A stretch of 40,213 nt of DNA. Origin: Lachnospiraceae bacterium. Lineage in GTDB: Bacteria; Bacillota; Clostridia; Lachnospirales; Lachnospiraceae. Below are positions 1 through 7,809 of the stretch, in pieces (within the stretch, counting starts at the first letter, position 1; every line of letters starts with the position of its first letter). The notes below the pieces were generated by a model. It worked only from the letters and a program-made list of their open reading frames with translations. It did no database searches and was not told the origin of the DNA. Location of the stretch: positions 1-40,213 of the forward strand of contig CAAFTS010000159.1 in the NCBI GenBank assembly GCA_900765975.1, written 5' to 3'. A program made the translations under genes and the position numbers.

Positions 1-71
1 AAAAATATATGCTTCATTCCATCGTTAGGTGCTCCGAAAGACCCGTTTTAATCTGACGGAAAAGGCAGCGT

Positions 72-884
72 TTAATTTGCCGAATAACACACTTCCATAA
101 CCGCAGAATTCATTGCAGTATGATTTACCATTCCCGCTGTATATCTTGCGGTCAGGCATCTTGCAGTATCCGTAATCTTCGGTGCAACTTTGCTTTGGTC
201 GATAAAATAAAGTCCTGTCTTTGCTCCCATTCCCCCTGCATTTCCAATCAATGTAGTAGAAACTCCCTGCGAATCATATACTCGGTATCCCTGCATTCCG
301 CCTATAATTTGGTTAAGAGCTGCTTCGTTTTTTCCTCTGAGAGATAATATTTCTCGTCTACCTCGGCTTCTAAGATTTGCGATAATGAACACACGCTCTC
401 TGTTTTGTGGAACTCCGTAGTCTTTTGAGTTAAGCACCTGCCAGCGACAGTCATACCCTGCTTCTCCCATTTCAGACAGAACCGTGGCAAAATCGAATCC
501 TGCATTAATTGATAACAGGTTCTTAACGTTTTCAACAAAAAGGTATGTGGGCTTATCACTTTCTTCTTTGCCTTTGAGGAGGTCAATAATGTTAAAATAT
601 ATTCCACTTCTTTTTCCGACCAGTCCCCGCTGCTTTCCTGCGACTGAAATATCCTGACAGGGGAATCCAAAGCACCAGATGTCTGCTCTTGGCACATCGG
701 ATGATTTAAGTTTTGTGACATCATCCGCTTTCCACTCTCCTTCCGTATCATACATTGCTTCGTATGAAGCTCTTGCAAATTTATCATATTCACAATATCC
801 CACACACTTATGGCCGGCAGATTCCAAACCTAAACGGAACCCGCCAATACCTGAGCATAAATCAAGGAAGGTCAACTGCGTCAT
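72..884 (-). CDS. DNA cytosine-5 methyltransferase, C-terminally truncated (phage Dcm-like)
   Basis: Transfers a methyl group from S-adenosylmethionine to C5 of cytosine in DNA. Motif I (DLCSGIGGF, near residue 10), motif IV with the catalytic Cys (GFPCQDIS, near 75-82), motif VI (ENVKNLL, near 118) and motif VIII (QNRERVFI, near 162) are all present. The sequence then enters a target-recognition-like region (GGMGAKTGLYF) and stops; motifs IX and X (GNAV-type) are absent, so at about 270 aa it is shorter than the usual 300-450 aa. The ATG at 884 is preferred over a GTG at 893 because AAGGAAGG lies 8 nt upstream of it. The start overlaps the ParB-methyltransferase gene by about 23 bp, so the two are coupled. 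Likely role: protecting phage DNA from host restriction. It may be inactive or need a partner. Confidence 0.85.
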   Translation of the reverse strand: MTQLTFLDLCSGIGGFRLGLESAGHKCVGYCEYDKFARASYEAMYDTEGEWKADDVTKLKSSDVPRADIWCFGFPCQDISVAGKQRGLVGKRSGIYFNIIDLLKGKEESDKPTYLFVENVKNLLSINAGFDFATVLSEMGEAGYDCRWQVLNSKDYGVPQNRERVFIIANLRSRGRREILSLRGKNEAALNQIIGGMQGYRVYDSQGVSTTLIGNAGGMGAKTGLYFIDQSKVAPKITDTARCLTARYTAGMVNHTAMNSAVMEVCYSAN

Positions 885-2118
885 GCATGTCACCTTCCTT
901 CATTAGATCTGAATATTTTATTTTCTTCCCATCCCGTATTACATATACGTCTTCTGCACTTCCCACAAATTCTATATACCGATGTACTATCACATCCGCA
1001 TATTTTTCATCTAGTTCTATCGTCCTGCAAATGCGCCCTGTCTGCTCGCAGGCAATCATCGTAGAACCGCTTCCACCAAATGGATCTAAGATAATACAAT
1101 TACTCATACTGGAGTTTCGGATTGGGTATGCCACCAGTTCCACGGGTTTCATAGTCGGATGCATATCATTTTTCTTTGGCCGGTCATATTCCCATATGGT
1201 AGACTGCTTTCTATCTGAGTACCACATATGCTTTCCGCCTAATTTCCATCCAAATAAAATCGGCTCATGCTGCCATTGATAGGGACTTCTTCCTAAAACC
1301 AATGACTGCTTTTTCCAAATACACGTACCGGATAGATAAAATCCTGCTGCTTTAAATGCCCTGCGGAAGTTCAACCCTTCCGTATCTGCATGAAATACAT
1401 AAATGGAAGCATCACGTTCCATGTTCTGTTCCATGTTCACAAATGCTGCAAAAAGAAAATTATAGAATTTATCATCTTCCAAATTATCATTTTGGATTTT
1501 CCCAGCACTGCCTTCATAATTTACATTATATGGCGGATCAGTTACTACAAGATTGGCTTTCTTTCCTTCCATAAGTTTTTCATAAGTCTCAGGTAAAGTG
1601 GAATCCCCGCACACCAGTCGGTGCATCCCAAGCATCCACACATCTCCCTGCTTTGTCATGGCGGGTTTCTTCAACTCAGCATCCACATCAAAATCATCTT
1701 CTTTGATTTTTTTATCATGAACCTTATTAAATAACTGCTCAATTTCCGGTGGCTCAAATCCGGTAAAACCAACATCAAAGTCTGATTTTTGTAAATCTTC
1801 AATCAAGTCCGCCAATAGTTCTTGATTCCATTCTCCTGTAATTTTATTCAGGGCAATATTCAGCGCTTTCTCTTTTGTTTTATCAATTTCAATGACAATA
1901 CAATCAATTTCATCATACCCTAATGTTTGAAGAACCGTGGCCCTCTGGTGTCCACCAATAATCGTCATATCTGAATTTACAATAATCGGCTCAACATATC
2001 CGAACTCCGTAATACTGTTTTTTATTTTTTCAAATTCCTTATCTCCCGGCTTGAGTTTCTTTCTCGGATTATATGATGCCGGAATCAAATCCTTAATCCG
2101 TAGTTTTCTAAACTCCAT
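862..2118 (-). CDS. ParB-like nuclease domain / DNA N6-adenine (or N4-cytosine) methyltransferase
   Basis: This 418-aa two-domain phage protein has an N-terminal ParB/Srx-like domain (residues about 5-95, with GGHQR at 55-59) and a C-terminal amino-methyltransferase. In the latter the catalytic DPPY (194-197) precedes the SAM-binding DPFGGSGS (345-352), the order of the beta class. The family methylates exocyclic amino groups of adenine or cytosine and is common next to HNH and terminase genes in Firmicutes phages. The ATG has a GGAGGGATTGGAAG stretch upstream. It overlaps the zinc-finger gene before it by 11 bp and the Dcm-like gene after it, so the three form an overlapping cluster. Target sequence cannot be read from the protein. 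Probable role: self-modification of phage DNA. Confidence 0.92.
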   Translation of the reverse strand: MEFRKLRIKDLIPASYNPRKKLKPGDKEFEKIKNSITEFGYVEPIIVNSDMTIIGGHQRATVLQTLGYDEIDCIVIEIDKTKEKALNIALNKITGEWNQELLADLIEDLQKSDFDVGFTGFEPPEIEQLFNKVHDKKIKEDDFDVDAELKKPAMTKQGDVWMLGMHRLVCGDSTLPETYEKLMEGKKANLVVTDPPYNVNYEGSAGKIQNDNLEDDKFYNFLFAAFVNMEQNMERDASIYVFHADTEGLNFRRAFKAAGFYLSGTCIWKKQSLVLGRSPYQWQHEPILFGWKLGGKHMWYSDRKQSTIWEYDRPKKNDMHPTMKPVELVAYPIRNSSMSNCIILDPFGGSGSTMIACEQTGRICRTIELDEKYADVIVHRYIEFVGSAEDVYVIRDGKKIKYSDLMKEGDMHDAVDLP

Positions 2119-2560
2119 CTTCCAATCCCTCCCAAAATCGTGCTTTTATATAACAGTCATGACTGCAATACTTTCTATTCTTATTTCCATAACTTGTAAA
2201 TTCTTTTCCGCATCTCGCACATGTCATAGTGTAAATTGCCGTGTCCTTCCGATGCAGTTTTTCCGGGTGTGCTTTCCACCACTCCCGCCTGCACTTATCT
2301 GAGCAAAACTTCTTCGGTCTGCCTGTAGACGGTTGTATCAGTTCTGCTCCACAATACAAACACGCCTTTCCTAACATCATCTGCTCCTGAATGTTTTTTG
2401 TAAGCGCAGAGGCATAGCCGTCCATACCATGCGCCCTACAAAAATTCCTGACAATGTCACGGGACAACCCCACCACGGAAGCGATGGCGCGATATCCAAT
2501 TCCCTGTGTCCGCATTTTTCTAATCTGTTCGGCTTGTAATTCTGTCATGCCCCTCACCAT
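2108..2560 (-). CDS. HTH and zinc-finger phage regulatory protein
   Basis: The 150-aa protein starts with a helix-turn-helix-like segment (residues about 5-45, ending in SRDIVRNFCRAHGM). Two Cys-rich zinc-finger-like modules follow: CLYCGAEL with FCSDKCRREWW, and CARCGKEF with YCSHDCY. The arrangement suggests a DNA-binding protein that commits phage early genes to late transcription or assists packaging genes; this is inference. The start is ambiguous: ATG at 2560 has AGGAAGG immediately adjacent, and an in-frame ATG at 2548 is possible. Its 3' end overlaps the ParB-methyltransferase start by 11 bp, so co-translation is expected. Confidence 0.75.
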   Translation of the reverse strand: MVRGMTELQAEQIRKMRTQGIGYRAIASVVGLSRDIVRNFCRAHGMDGYASALTKNIQEQMMLGKACLYCGAELIQPSTGRPKKFCSDKCRREWWKAHPEKLHRKDTAIYTMTCARCGKEFTSYGNKNRKYCSHDCYIKARFWEGLEDGV

Positions 2561-2836
2561 CCTTCCTGTTTCCAGACATAAAAACAGGTCAAAACGCAGC
2601 TGTTTTTACTACATTTTGACCCTTATAATTCCTATTTTTCCTAACCTTTTAACGAAATACCCATACCCCATTTTGCGAACAACTGCTTATCCTATCACTC
2701 ATTCTGCGAAAATACTTGTCCTCTTTTCCTATCCCCCCTGTTTAATTCTGCGAAAATTCACGTTTGAGGGGGCGGCGGTCAATGTTCAACAAATTTGTAG
2801 AGATTTGATACCCCCACCATTGTCTGGTATTTCCAA
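2561..2836. repeat. Intergenic region with three TTCGCAGAA-like repeats and a small hairpin
   Basis: The noncoding gap between the HNH and zinc-finger genes holds three copies of a short motif: ATTTTGCGAA at 2670, and ATTCTGCGAAAAT at 2701-2713 and again at 2745-2757 (an exact 13-bp duplicate). On the coding strand of the neighbours these read TTCGCAGAAT or TTCGCAAAAT. A hairpin AAAAACAG (2580-2587) / CTGTTTTT (2600-2607) lies near the zinc-finger start and could be a weak terminator or leader structure. The spacing of the repeats (about 31 and 44 bp) suggests protein binding sites; no function is established. Confidence 0.45.
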
Positions 2837-3190
2837 TCAATATCGATATTCCTGATACCGATCTTCCGTCATGGTTTTTACATCATGATGATGTTTGCAT
2901 AAAGGCTGCCAATTCTCTTCATCCCAAAAGAGGATTGGATCACCACGATGTGGTTTAATGTGATCCACAATTGTTGCTCTCACATATTTTCCTTCTTCCT
3001 CACATTTACAACACAACGGATGTTCTTTTAAGAATCTTTTTCTCGCCCGCTGCCACTTACTGTTATAACCACGTCCCGATGCACTTTTCCGTTCTCCACG
3101 ATGTAGTGCTTCATGTTCTTCACAATACCTTCCCTCTGTCAATTTGGGACAGCCGGGATGACAGCACGGTTTCATTGGTTTTCTCGGCAT
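2837..3190 (-). CDS. Phage HNH endonuclease
   Basis: A 117-aa HNH nuclease. It has an N-terminal zinc-binding Cys/His pattern (CCHPGCP, YCEEH), then the nuclease core: CCKC at about residue 61, VDHIKPHRGD carrying the first catalytic His, WQPLCKHHHDVKT with the Asn/His part, all consistent with a beta-beta-alpha-metal nuclease. This size and position match HNH proteins that work with terminase in cutting concatemeric phage DNA for packaging. ATG at 3190 is supported by AAAGGGG 8 nt upstream. The genes on either side (lipoprotein nuclease and zinc-finger protein) are separated from it by long noncoding stretches, so it probably has its own promoter. Confidence 0.92.
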   Translation of the reverse strand: MPRKPMKPCCHPGCPKLTEGRYCEEHEALHRGERKSASGRGYNSKWQRARKRFLKEHPLCCKCEEEGKYVRATIVDHIKPHRGDPILFWDEENWQPLCKHHHDVKTMTEDRYQEYRY

Positions 3191-3538
3191 ACTAATTACC
3201 CCTTTCCTTTATGTACGCAGCGTGGGAAAGGATGGAAAGCCACGCTCCGACAGAAAAAAAGACCAAAAGCAAAATGCTTTCAGTCCCGTTTCTTTTTTCC
3301 GCATCTTAAGAATAACACAAAAGGAAAGTAATGTCAGTCTACTCTTAGTCTACTTTCAGTCTACCAAGCTAATACTGTTTTTTTGTTCTAATATGGCGGA
3401 GGGGAATGAGCCCCTCTTTACAATCGCCCATGCATGGTTACAGGTTACGCCATCTGTCCGCCCGTGTAGCTTTGCAGCCATGCACATACAGCACGGGGGA
3501 TTGTTTCATTACGACTTTTTAACAAACATCTTCATCCT
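3191..3538. repeat. Noncoding stretch with 11-bp-period GTAGACT repeats and an inverted-repeat cluster
   Basis: No convincing gene is visible. Three AGTCTAC units start at 3336, 3347 and 3358, exactly 11 bp apart (one helical turn); on the minus strand they read GTAGACT. At 3395-3462 the element GGCGGA (3395-3400) can pair with TCCGCC (3457-3462), enclosing GGGG/CCCC (3401-3404 / 3411-3414) and the palindrome CCATGCATGG. It lies upstream of the HNH gene, so a phage late-promoter or activator region is plausible, as is a structured RNA. Both readings are inference; it does not fold as a tRNA. Confidence 0.4.
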
Positions 3539-4528
3539 TTATGGATGACATCTTTTACAAGGTTCATATCCCTGTTGAATTAGTTCATCTCTTGTACCCG
3601 TAAACTCTCCTTTATTACTCTCGTTCATTTGATTTAAACTGGAACAACTTGGTAAATGAAATTTCTTTGTATTAGTGTTCAACACATAGGTGGACTCTGT
3701 CTTTTGCTCATTTTCCGCTTCTTTATTGCCTTCCGTACTTCCTGCTGAAGAACCACCATCATTGGAAAGCTGGCTTTCTCCTGTAGCATAATCAATAGTA
3801 ATGCCCGGTTGTACATTGTAGCAATACACATTAAAAAGAATTCCTTCTCCATTATCTTCCACGGACTTTGCTTCCATCTGCACACCGCTTACGACCAGAT
3901 TATCCCCTTCATAAATTGGTGTTACCTGATACAACACATGGTTTCCAGTTTCTTTTATGTAATCTGCCACCATATTTTCAAATGGTAGCATTCCTTCCAC
4001 GTTTAAATATCTGGTTCCTGTAATCAGGTTCTTTGTATTTGCATTCTCAGCAGTTAATTGAAATCCAATCAAATGACAGCGGTTATAAAGGTACTTTCCA
4101 TCGACACAGTCATATTTTACAGTATGCCATCCAGAAGGCTTGACCTGACCAATGGAACCTCTGTCTTCTGTCGGCATCAAATCCTGACCGATATTGGCAT
4201 AGGCTATACCGCATCTTCCCAATGAATCCAAATCACTATAGGTTTCAAATGATTCCGTTTTTAATTCTGAATCTGTAAAGTTTGGAATATTATTTGCAAT
4301 CGTGACATAGGCTTCTCCAGAATACTCCGGTATTTCGCCTATATTTATTGTCGGTTCGCTTTCATCTATAATTTCCCAATCTTCCTGTTCCACGGTTTCC
4401 TGCTGTTGTTCCGTAACTGTCTGATCCTTTGATGGCTGTGATTCTCCCTGAACATCTGCACCACATCCACTAAGCATAAGCATCAGAACCATAAAAATCG
4501 CAATCCAACTCTTTTTCCACTTATTCAT
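3539..4528 (-). CDS. Lipoprotein DNA/RNA non-specific endonuclease (DNA-entry nuclease type)
   Basis: Degrades nucleic acid outside the cytoplasmic membrane. An N-terminal hydrophobic signal ends in a lipobox (MLSGC), predicting lipid anchoring on the outer face. A low-complexity Gln/Glu linker leads to the beta-beta-alpha-metal nuclease domain (about residues 75-235) with the active-site-like segment YNRCHLIGFQLT, where DRGH is usual in EndA/NucA relatives, followed by the conserved NLITGTRYLN. A second linker precedes a C-terminal Cys-rich domain (HLPSCSSLNQM and CKRCHP, about 285-329) that is probably zinc binding. The start at 4528 is chosen because GGAGG lies 9 nt upstream; the in-frame ATG at 4534 is only 3 nt from it. 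It overlaps the gene before it by 8 bp. Unusual cargo for a phage replication region; could degrade competitor or infecting DNA. Confidence 0.85.
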   Translation of the reverse strand: MNKWKKSWIAIFMVLMLMLSGCGADVQGESQPSKDQTVTEQQQETVEQEDWEIIDESEPTINIGEIPEYSGEAYVTIANNIPNFTDSELKTESFETYSDLDSLGRCGIAYANIGQDLMPTEDRGSIGQVKPSGWHTVKYDCVDGKYLYNRCHLIGFQLTAENANTKNLITGTRYLNVEGMLPFENMVADYIKETGNHVLYQVTPIYEGDNLVVSGVQMEAKSVEDNGEGILFNVYCYNVQPGITIDYATGESQLSNDGGSSAGSTEGNKEAENEQKTESTYVLNTNTKKFHLPSCSSLNQMNESNKGEFTGTRDELIQQGYEPCKRCHP

Positions 4529-4940
4529 GCTCATATACCTCCAACGTTATTTTCTCATGAGAACTTCCTGAAAATTCTTCCACACCTTTCAGTTTCCAAC
4601 TTCCATCATTCACATCAATAGTAAAGAAGAAATCTCCCGGATACTTGCGATTCCATTTACACAATATTATTTTTTCAATCTTATCACGGAAATTCTCAAT
4701 TTCCAAATTTTCAACGAAGCAGTAATCCTTTTCTCCTGCTTTCTCCAAAAAATCCTCTGCTTCCTGAATCTGTTCTGTATCTTCAAAACCCACAAATTGT
4801 TTATGCGAATACGCATTCATCCACAGCTTTCCATTTTTTGTCATGGAAAGTATCCGTTCCCTCAATCGTTTATCTTGACTCTGTCTCCGATGATTAAATG
4901 TCATGCCATTCCTGTCATCTACCGCAACAATTAAAATCAT
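4521..4940 (-). CDS. Conserved protein of unknown function
   Basis: A 139-aa soluble protein beginning MILIVAVDDRNG, with no membrane segment and no motif that I can tie to a reaction. The opening strand followed by a DDRNG turn resembles Rossmann-like starts such as dihydrofolate reductase, but the remaining family motifs are not visible, so this is not proposed as its function. Similar short proteins occur in Clostridia mobile elements, sometimes with doubtful automatic names. Its stop codon overlaps the start of the lipoprotein nuclease, and it lies 5 nt after the 103-aa gene, so the two unknown genes and the nuclease are one translational unit. Confidence 0.65.
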   Translation of the reverse strand: MILIVAVDDRNGMTFNHRRQSQDKRLRERILSMTKNGKLWMNAYSHKQFVGFEDTEQIQEAEDFLEKAGEKDYCFVENLEIENFRDKIEKIILCKWNRKYPGDFFFTIDVNDGSWKLKGVEEFSGSSHEKITLEVYEHE

Positions 4941-4945
4941 ATTCT

Positions 4946-5257
4946 CTACACCTTCTCTCCCGGCATCTGAAATTTCAGCTTCTCACAAAAAGCAGGGTAG
5001 TCATGATGCCCCATTAACAGCATTTTTTTCTCCAATTCATCTAATGCCTTTAGGAAATTTTTCTCATCTTTTTTTCTTACTTTACAAAAAATAATCAGGT
5101 AATCATTTCCCTTTTTTCCAAATTCTTTTCCAAAAGAAACCTCAACTTTCTGCTGAATAAATAACTGATCTCCAAGATATTCTTCAGTATCTACAAACGC
5201 ATAGTATTTATAAAACAATGAAAAACGCCGTAATCTCCAATAATTTTTTCCTTCCAT
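4946..5257 (-). CDS. Hypothetical protein in toxin/nuclease cargo block
   Basis: A small basic protein of about 103 aa, rich in aromatic residues (NYWRLRRFSLFYKYYAF near the N terminus) with a Lys-rich amphipathic stretch in the middle. I recognise no family. The start at 5257 is preferred over the ATG at 5272 because GGAGG sits 6 nt upstream of it. It is followed after 5 nt by the 139-aa unknown gene and lies about 70 bp after the PemK gene. It may act with its neighbour; no function is claimed. Confidence 0.55.
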   Translation of the reverse strand: MEGKNYWRLRRFSLFYKYYAFVDTEEYLGDQLFIQQKVEVSFGKEFGKKGNDYLIIFCKVRKKDEKNFLKALDELEKKMLLMGHHDYPAFCEKLKFQMPGEKV

Positions 5258-5326
5258 CCTTCTCCTCCCCATTTATCTCATTATAACACGAACAGCGGTA
5301 TCTACATAGACCCGCTGTTACATTCG

Positions 5327-5692
5327 TCAATTATATTCTGCATAAACCCCTATCTGTATCTGAAGGGCAATCGTAATCTGTTGCATGACCATCTCATCGT
5401 AAACCTCTCCCAGCTTCTCCAGTAATTGATTCTTATCCAAAGTCTCCACCTGTTCAGCTAATGCCATGCTTGGTTTTGATAATCCAACACTTGCTTTTAA
5501 TGGTATCTGTACGTGGGTTGGAAGATATTTTTTCTTCCACACCCTCGCAGTCAATGGTACAACCGTTACCACCGGAGAGTTTTCATTTGCCCTGTTATTA
5601 CTCACGACCAGAGCTGGACGGACACCACACTGTTTATACGAATTTTCATTATTTCCAAAATCCACATTATAAATTTCGCCTCGTCTGCACAT
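5327..5692 (-). CDS. PemK/MazF-family toxin (endoribonuclease)
   Basis: A 121-aa protein of the PemK/MazF/CcdB fold: RGEIYNVDFG at the N terminus, GVRPALVVSNN, VVPLTA, then LSKPSMALAEQVETLDK. These proteins cut mRNA at short sequences and arrest translation. The active-site Arg of the GxRP motif and the Thr of VPLT are present. No typical small antitoxin gene precedes it; the gene before it, 16 nt away, encodes a 162-aa DUF1492/sigma-like protein. GGAGG lies about 10 nt before the ATG. Possible roles are plasmid-like stabilisation of the prophage or abortive infection; in phages such lone PemK proteins may serve regulation. Confidence 0.88.
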   Translation of the reverse strand: MCRRGEIYNVDFGNNENSYKQCGVRPALVVSNNRANENSPVVTVVPLTARVWKKKYLPTHVQIPLKASVGLSKPSMALAEQVETLDKNQLLEKLGEVYDEMVMQQITIALQIQIGVYAEYN

Positions 5693-5707
5693 TTCTTTAT
5701 GTCCTCC

Positions 5708-6196
5708 TTATCCCAAAATAAAGGCTTCCGTCTGTTTATCACGAAGCTCGTACAAAAAATCCAGTTCCTTCATTGCTGCTTTCCTGTATTTTCCTATCAT
5801 GGCATGACTTACATTATATTTTTGTTCCATTGTTTCCCATGTAAGCTCTCCTCGTACCAGATCCATTACCAGTTCCGGCAGAATCCCATCCAAACTTGCA
5901 ACGCTATGTTCAAAAAATTTCAGTTCTTCTACGACTGCCTGATATCTGTTCCAAAGAAACTCAAACCATTCATCGTTTTCCCGATCCATCACACTTTTAT
6001 AATTTATTGCAACGGATGCAGTTTTATCTGATCGGTTGCTTGTCTGTACCCTGTCATTGTCATCAGCATGACCGAACATCATGGAATCGATAACATCTGA
6101 TTCCTCAATCCCACTGAATTGTTCCAACTGAAAAAGTAAAATTCCCTGTTCCTTCTTCAAATTCTTATATTCCCTAAACATCCTTTCTGCTGTCAT
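5708..6196 (-). CDS. DUF1492/sigma-like phage late regulator
   Basis: A 162-aa mostly helical protein. A coiled-coil-like N terminus (FREYKNLKKEQGILLFQLEQF) precedes a Ser/Asp-rich middle; the C-terminal 40 residues (ELTWETMEQKYNVSHAMIGKYRKAAMKEL) form a sigma-70 region 4-like helix-turn-helix. Proteins of this shape sit between SNF2 and HNH genes in many Clostridia and Streptococcus phages and are thought to switch on late genes. The start at 6196 is chosen because GGAGG is 7 nt upstream; the longer frame to 6229 would run into the SNF2 gene. It begins 1 nt after the SNF2 stop codon, so translational coupling is likely. Assignment to the exact Pfam family is from memory of the pattern. Confidence 0.75.
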   Translation of the reverse strand: MTAERMFREYKNLKKEQGILLFQLEQFSGIEESDVIDSMMFGHADDNDRVQTSNRSDKTASVAINYKSVMDRENDEWFEFLWNRYQAVVEELKFFEHSVASLDGILPELVMDLVRGELTWETMEQKYNVSHAMIGKYRKAAMKELDFLYELRDKQTEAFILG

Positions 6197-6197
6197 G

Positions 6198-7544
6198 TCA
6201 CATTCCTCCAATCCTCGCCCGTACTGCATGGATCAATGCGGACTGTCCAGTTTCCTTCTTCTCCAACGCTTTCATGACATCTTCATCGTGTGTTCCCTTT
6301 GTAATCAGATGATGTATAACCACGGTATGCTTCTGCCCCTGTCTCCAAAGTCTGGCATTCATCTGCTGATATAATTCCAACGACCATGTCAATCCAAACC
6401 ACACGATAGTGCATCCTCCTTCTTGAAGATTCAGTCCGTGTCCGGCTGATGCGGGATGAATCAATCCAATCGCAATTTCACCATGATTCCAGTCCGTTAT
6501 GTCCTTTGAAGTATCAATCACTCTGGCTTCTAGAAAACGCTTCAATATCCTCATGAGATCATGCTTATACCAATACGCTACCAATATCGGTTTCCCATTT
6601 GCAGCTTCCACCAAGTCTTCCAAAGCATCCAATTTCCTGTCATGAATAGAAATCACTTTTTTATCTTCTCCATAAACAGCACCATTTGCCATCTGTAATA
6701 ATTTATTGGAAAGTGCCGCTGCATTCATGGCATCCAGTTCTTCCTCGCCTATGGAAAGAACCATATCTCTTTCAAATGACTGATACAATTTTTCTTCTTT
6801 GGCATTCATACTCACTTCCACACGGTTCTCTATCCGCTCCGGCATATTCAGATAATCGGCCGCCTTCATGGAAATACAAATATCACTTATAAGACTATAG
6901 ATTTTTTCTTCCGCACCCTGTTTCGGTTTATACGAATAAATAATCTCACGATTTCTTTTGTCCGGTAAAAAGAAGCGTTCTCTGTAACCGCCTATATATC
7001 TTCCAAGCCTCTGCCCCATATCTAACAAATACATTTGTGGCCATAAGTCCAACAATCCATTCGGAGATGGGGTTCCTGTCAATCCGATCACTCTGGAAAC
7101 TTGCGGTCTCACACGTTTTAATGCTTTAAATCTCTGAGCCTTACTGGATTTAAAAGAAGACAGTTCATCAATTACTACCGTACTGAAATCCCAACGATAA
7201 TTCTCTACCAGCCACACCACATTTTCCCTGTTGATAATATAAATATCGGCATCTTCTGCCAATGCCTGTTCTCTCTGCTTTTTTGTTCCCATTACCAGAC
7301 TTGCTTTCATCCCTATAAGATGTTCCCATTTTTTTAATTCTTTCGGCCAAGTATCTTCCGCTACCCTTTTAGGTGCTATGACAAGAATTTTCCCCGCTGT
7401 AAAGTAATCCAATGCCAATGCAAATAATGCCGTAAGCGTGATTACTGTCTTTCCAAGTCCCATATCTAAAATCAATCCGCAATAAGGATGTTCTAAAATA
7501 AACCTTGAAGCGTACGATTGATATTCATAAGGTTCGTATTTCAT
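6198..7544 (-). CDS. SNF2-like DEAD/DEAH-box helicase
   Basis: A 448-aa superfamily 2 ATPase in phage replication modules, presumed to move on or remodel DNA during replication or recombination. Walker A is MGLGKT (about residues 28-33); motif II is IDELSSFK; motif III is GLTGTPSPNGLLDLWPQM. In the C-terminal lobe are SAGHGLNLQEGG (motif V) and NARLWRQGQKHTV (motif VI), typical of SNF2 enzymes. The ATG at 7544 has GGAGGAG 6 nt upstream, so the 5-residue longer frame is not used. It overlaps the VRR-NUC gene by 20 bp. A helicase paired with a VRR-NUC nuclease is a recurring phage pair. Confidence 0.95.
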   Translation of the reverse strand: MKYEPYEYQSYASRFILEHPYCGLILDMGLGKTVITLTALFALALDYFTAGKILVIAPKRVAEDTWPKELKKWEHLIGMKASLVMGTKKQREQALAEDADIYIINRENVVWLVENYRWDFSTVVIDELSSFKSSKAQRFKALKRVRPQVSRVIGLTGTPSPNGLLDLWPQMYLLDMGQRLGRYIGGYRERFFLPDKRNREIIYSYKPKQGAEEKIYSLISDICISMKAADYLNMPERIENRVEVSMNAKEEKLYQSFERDMVLSIGEEELDAMNAAALSNKLLQMANGAVYGEDKKVISIHDRKLDALEDLVEAANGKPILVAYWYKHDLMRILKRFLEARVIDTSKDITDWNHGEIAIGLIHPASAGHGLNLQEGGCTIVWFGLTWSLELYQQMNARLWRQGQKHTVVIHHLITKGTHDEDVMKALEKKETGQSALIHAVRARIGGM

Positions 7545-7809
7545 GCAGCACTCCTCCAATCATTTCCTTACTATCTACGCAGAATACCAAAAACCCCAGT
7601 TCTTCCAATGTCCGCTTTCTCTTTTCCTGAAGTGGTCTCATCTTTTTTCCCGGTGCTTTCAGTTCCACAAATCCCAACTTTCCACCGGGGAACAATACCA
7701 AGCGGTCGGGCATCCCATCCAAACCGGGAGAGCTGAACTTTACCGCCCAGCCTCCCATCTTTTTTGTCTCCGTTCTTAACTTCTGCTCTATGCTTTTTTC
7801 TAATACCAT
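7525..7809 (-). CDS. VRR-NUC domain nuclease
   Basis: A 94-aa stand-alone VRR-NUC protein of the PD-(D/E)XK superfamily. GMPDRLVLFPGGK carries the catalytic Asp and FVELKAPGK the Glu and Lys of the active site; the QEKRKRTLEELGFLVFCVDS end is also typical. Members resolve or cut branched DNA, and in phages they accompany the SNF2 helicase that directly follows here with a 20-bp overlap. ATG at 7809 is preceded by GGAG at 6 nt. It is complete for the short phage form. Confidence 0.93.
   Translation of the reverse strand: MVLEKSIEQKLRTETKKMGGWAVKFSSPGLDGMPDRLVLFPGGKLGFVELKAPGKKMRPLQEKRKRTLEELGFLVFCVDSKEMIGGVLHEIRTL

Noticed and set aside
3395..3462. Possible tRNA because of a cloverleaf-like set of inverted repeats
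   Set aside because: No TψC loop sequence, wrong arm lengths and no acceptor end; kept only as a structured region.
4521..4940. Dihydrofolate reductase-like function for the 139-aa protein
   Set aside because: Only the first strand resembles that family; the remaining conserved residues are absent.
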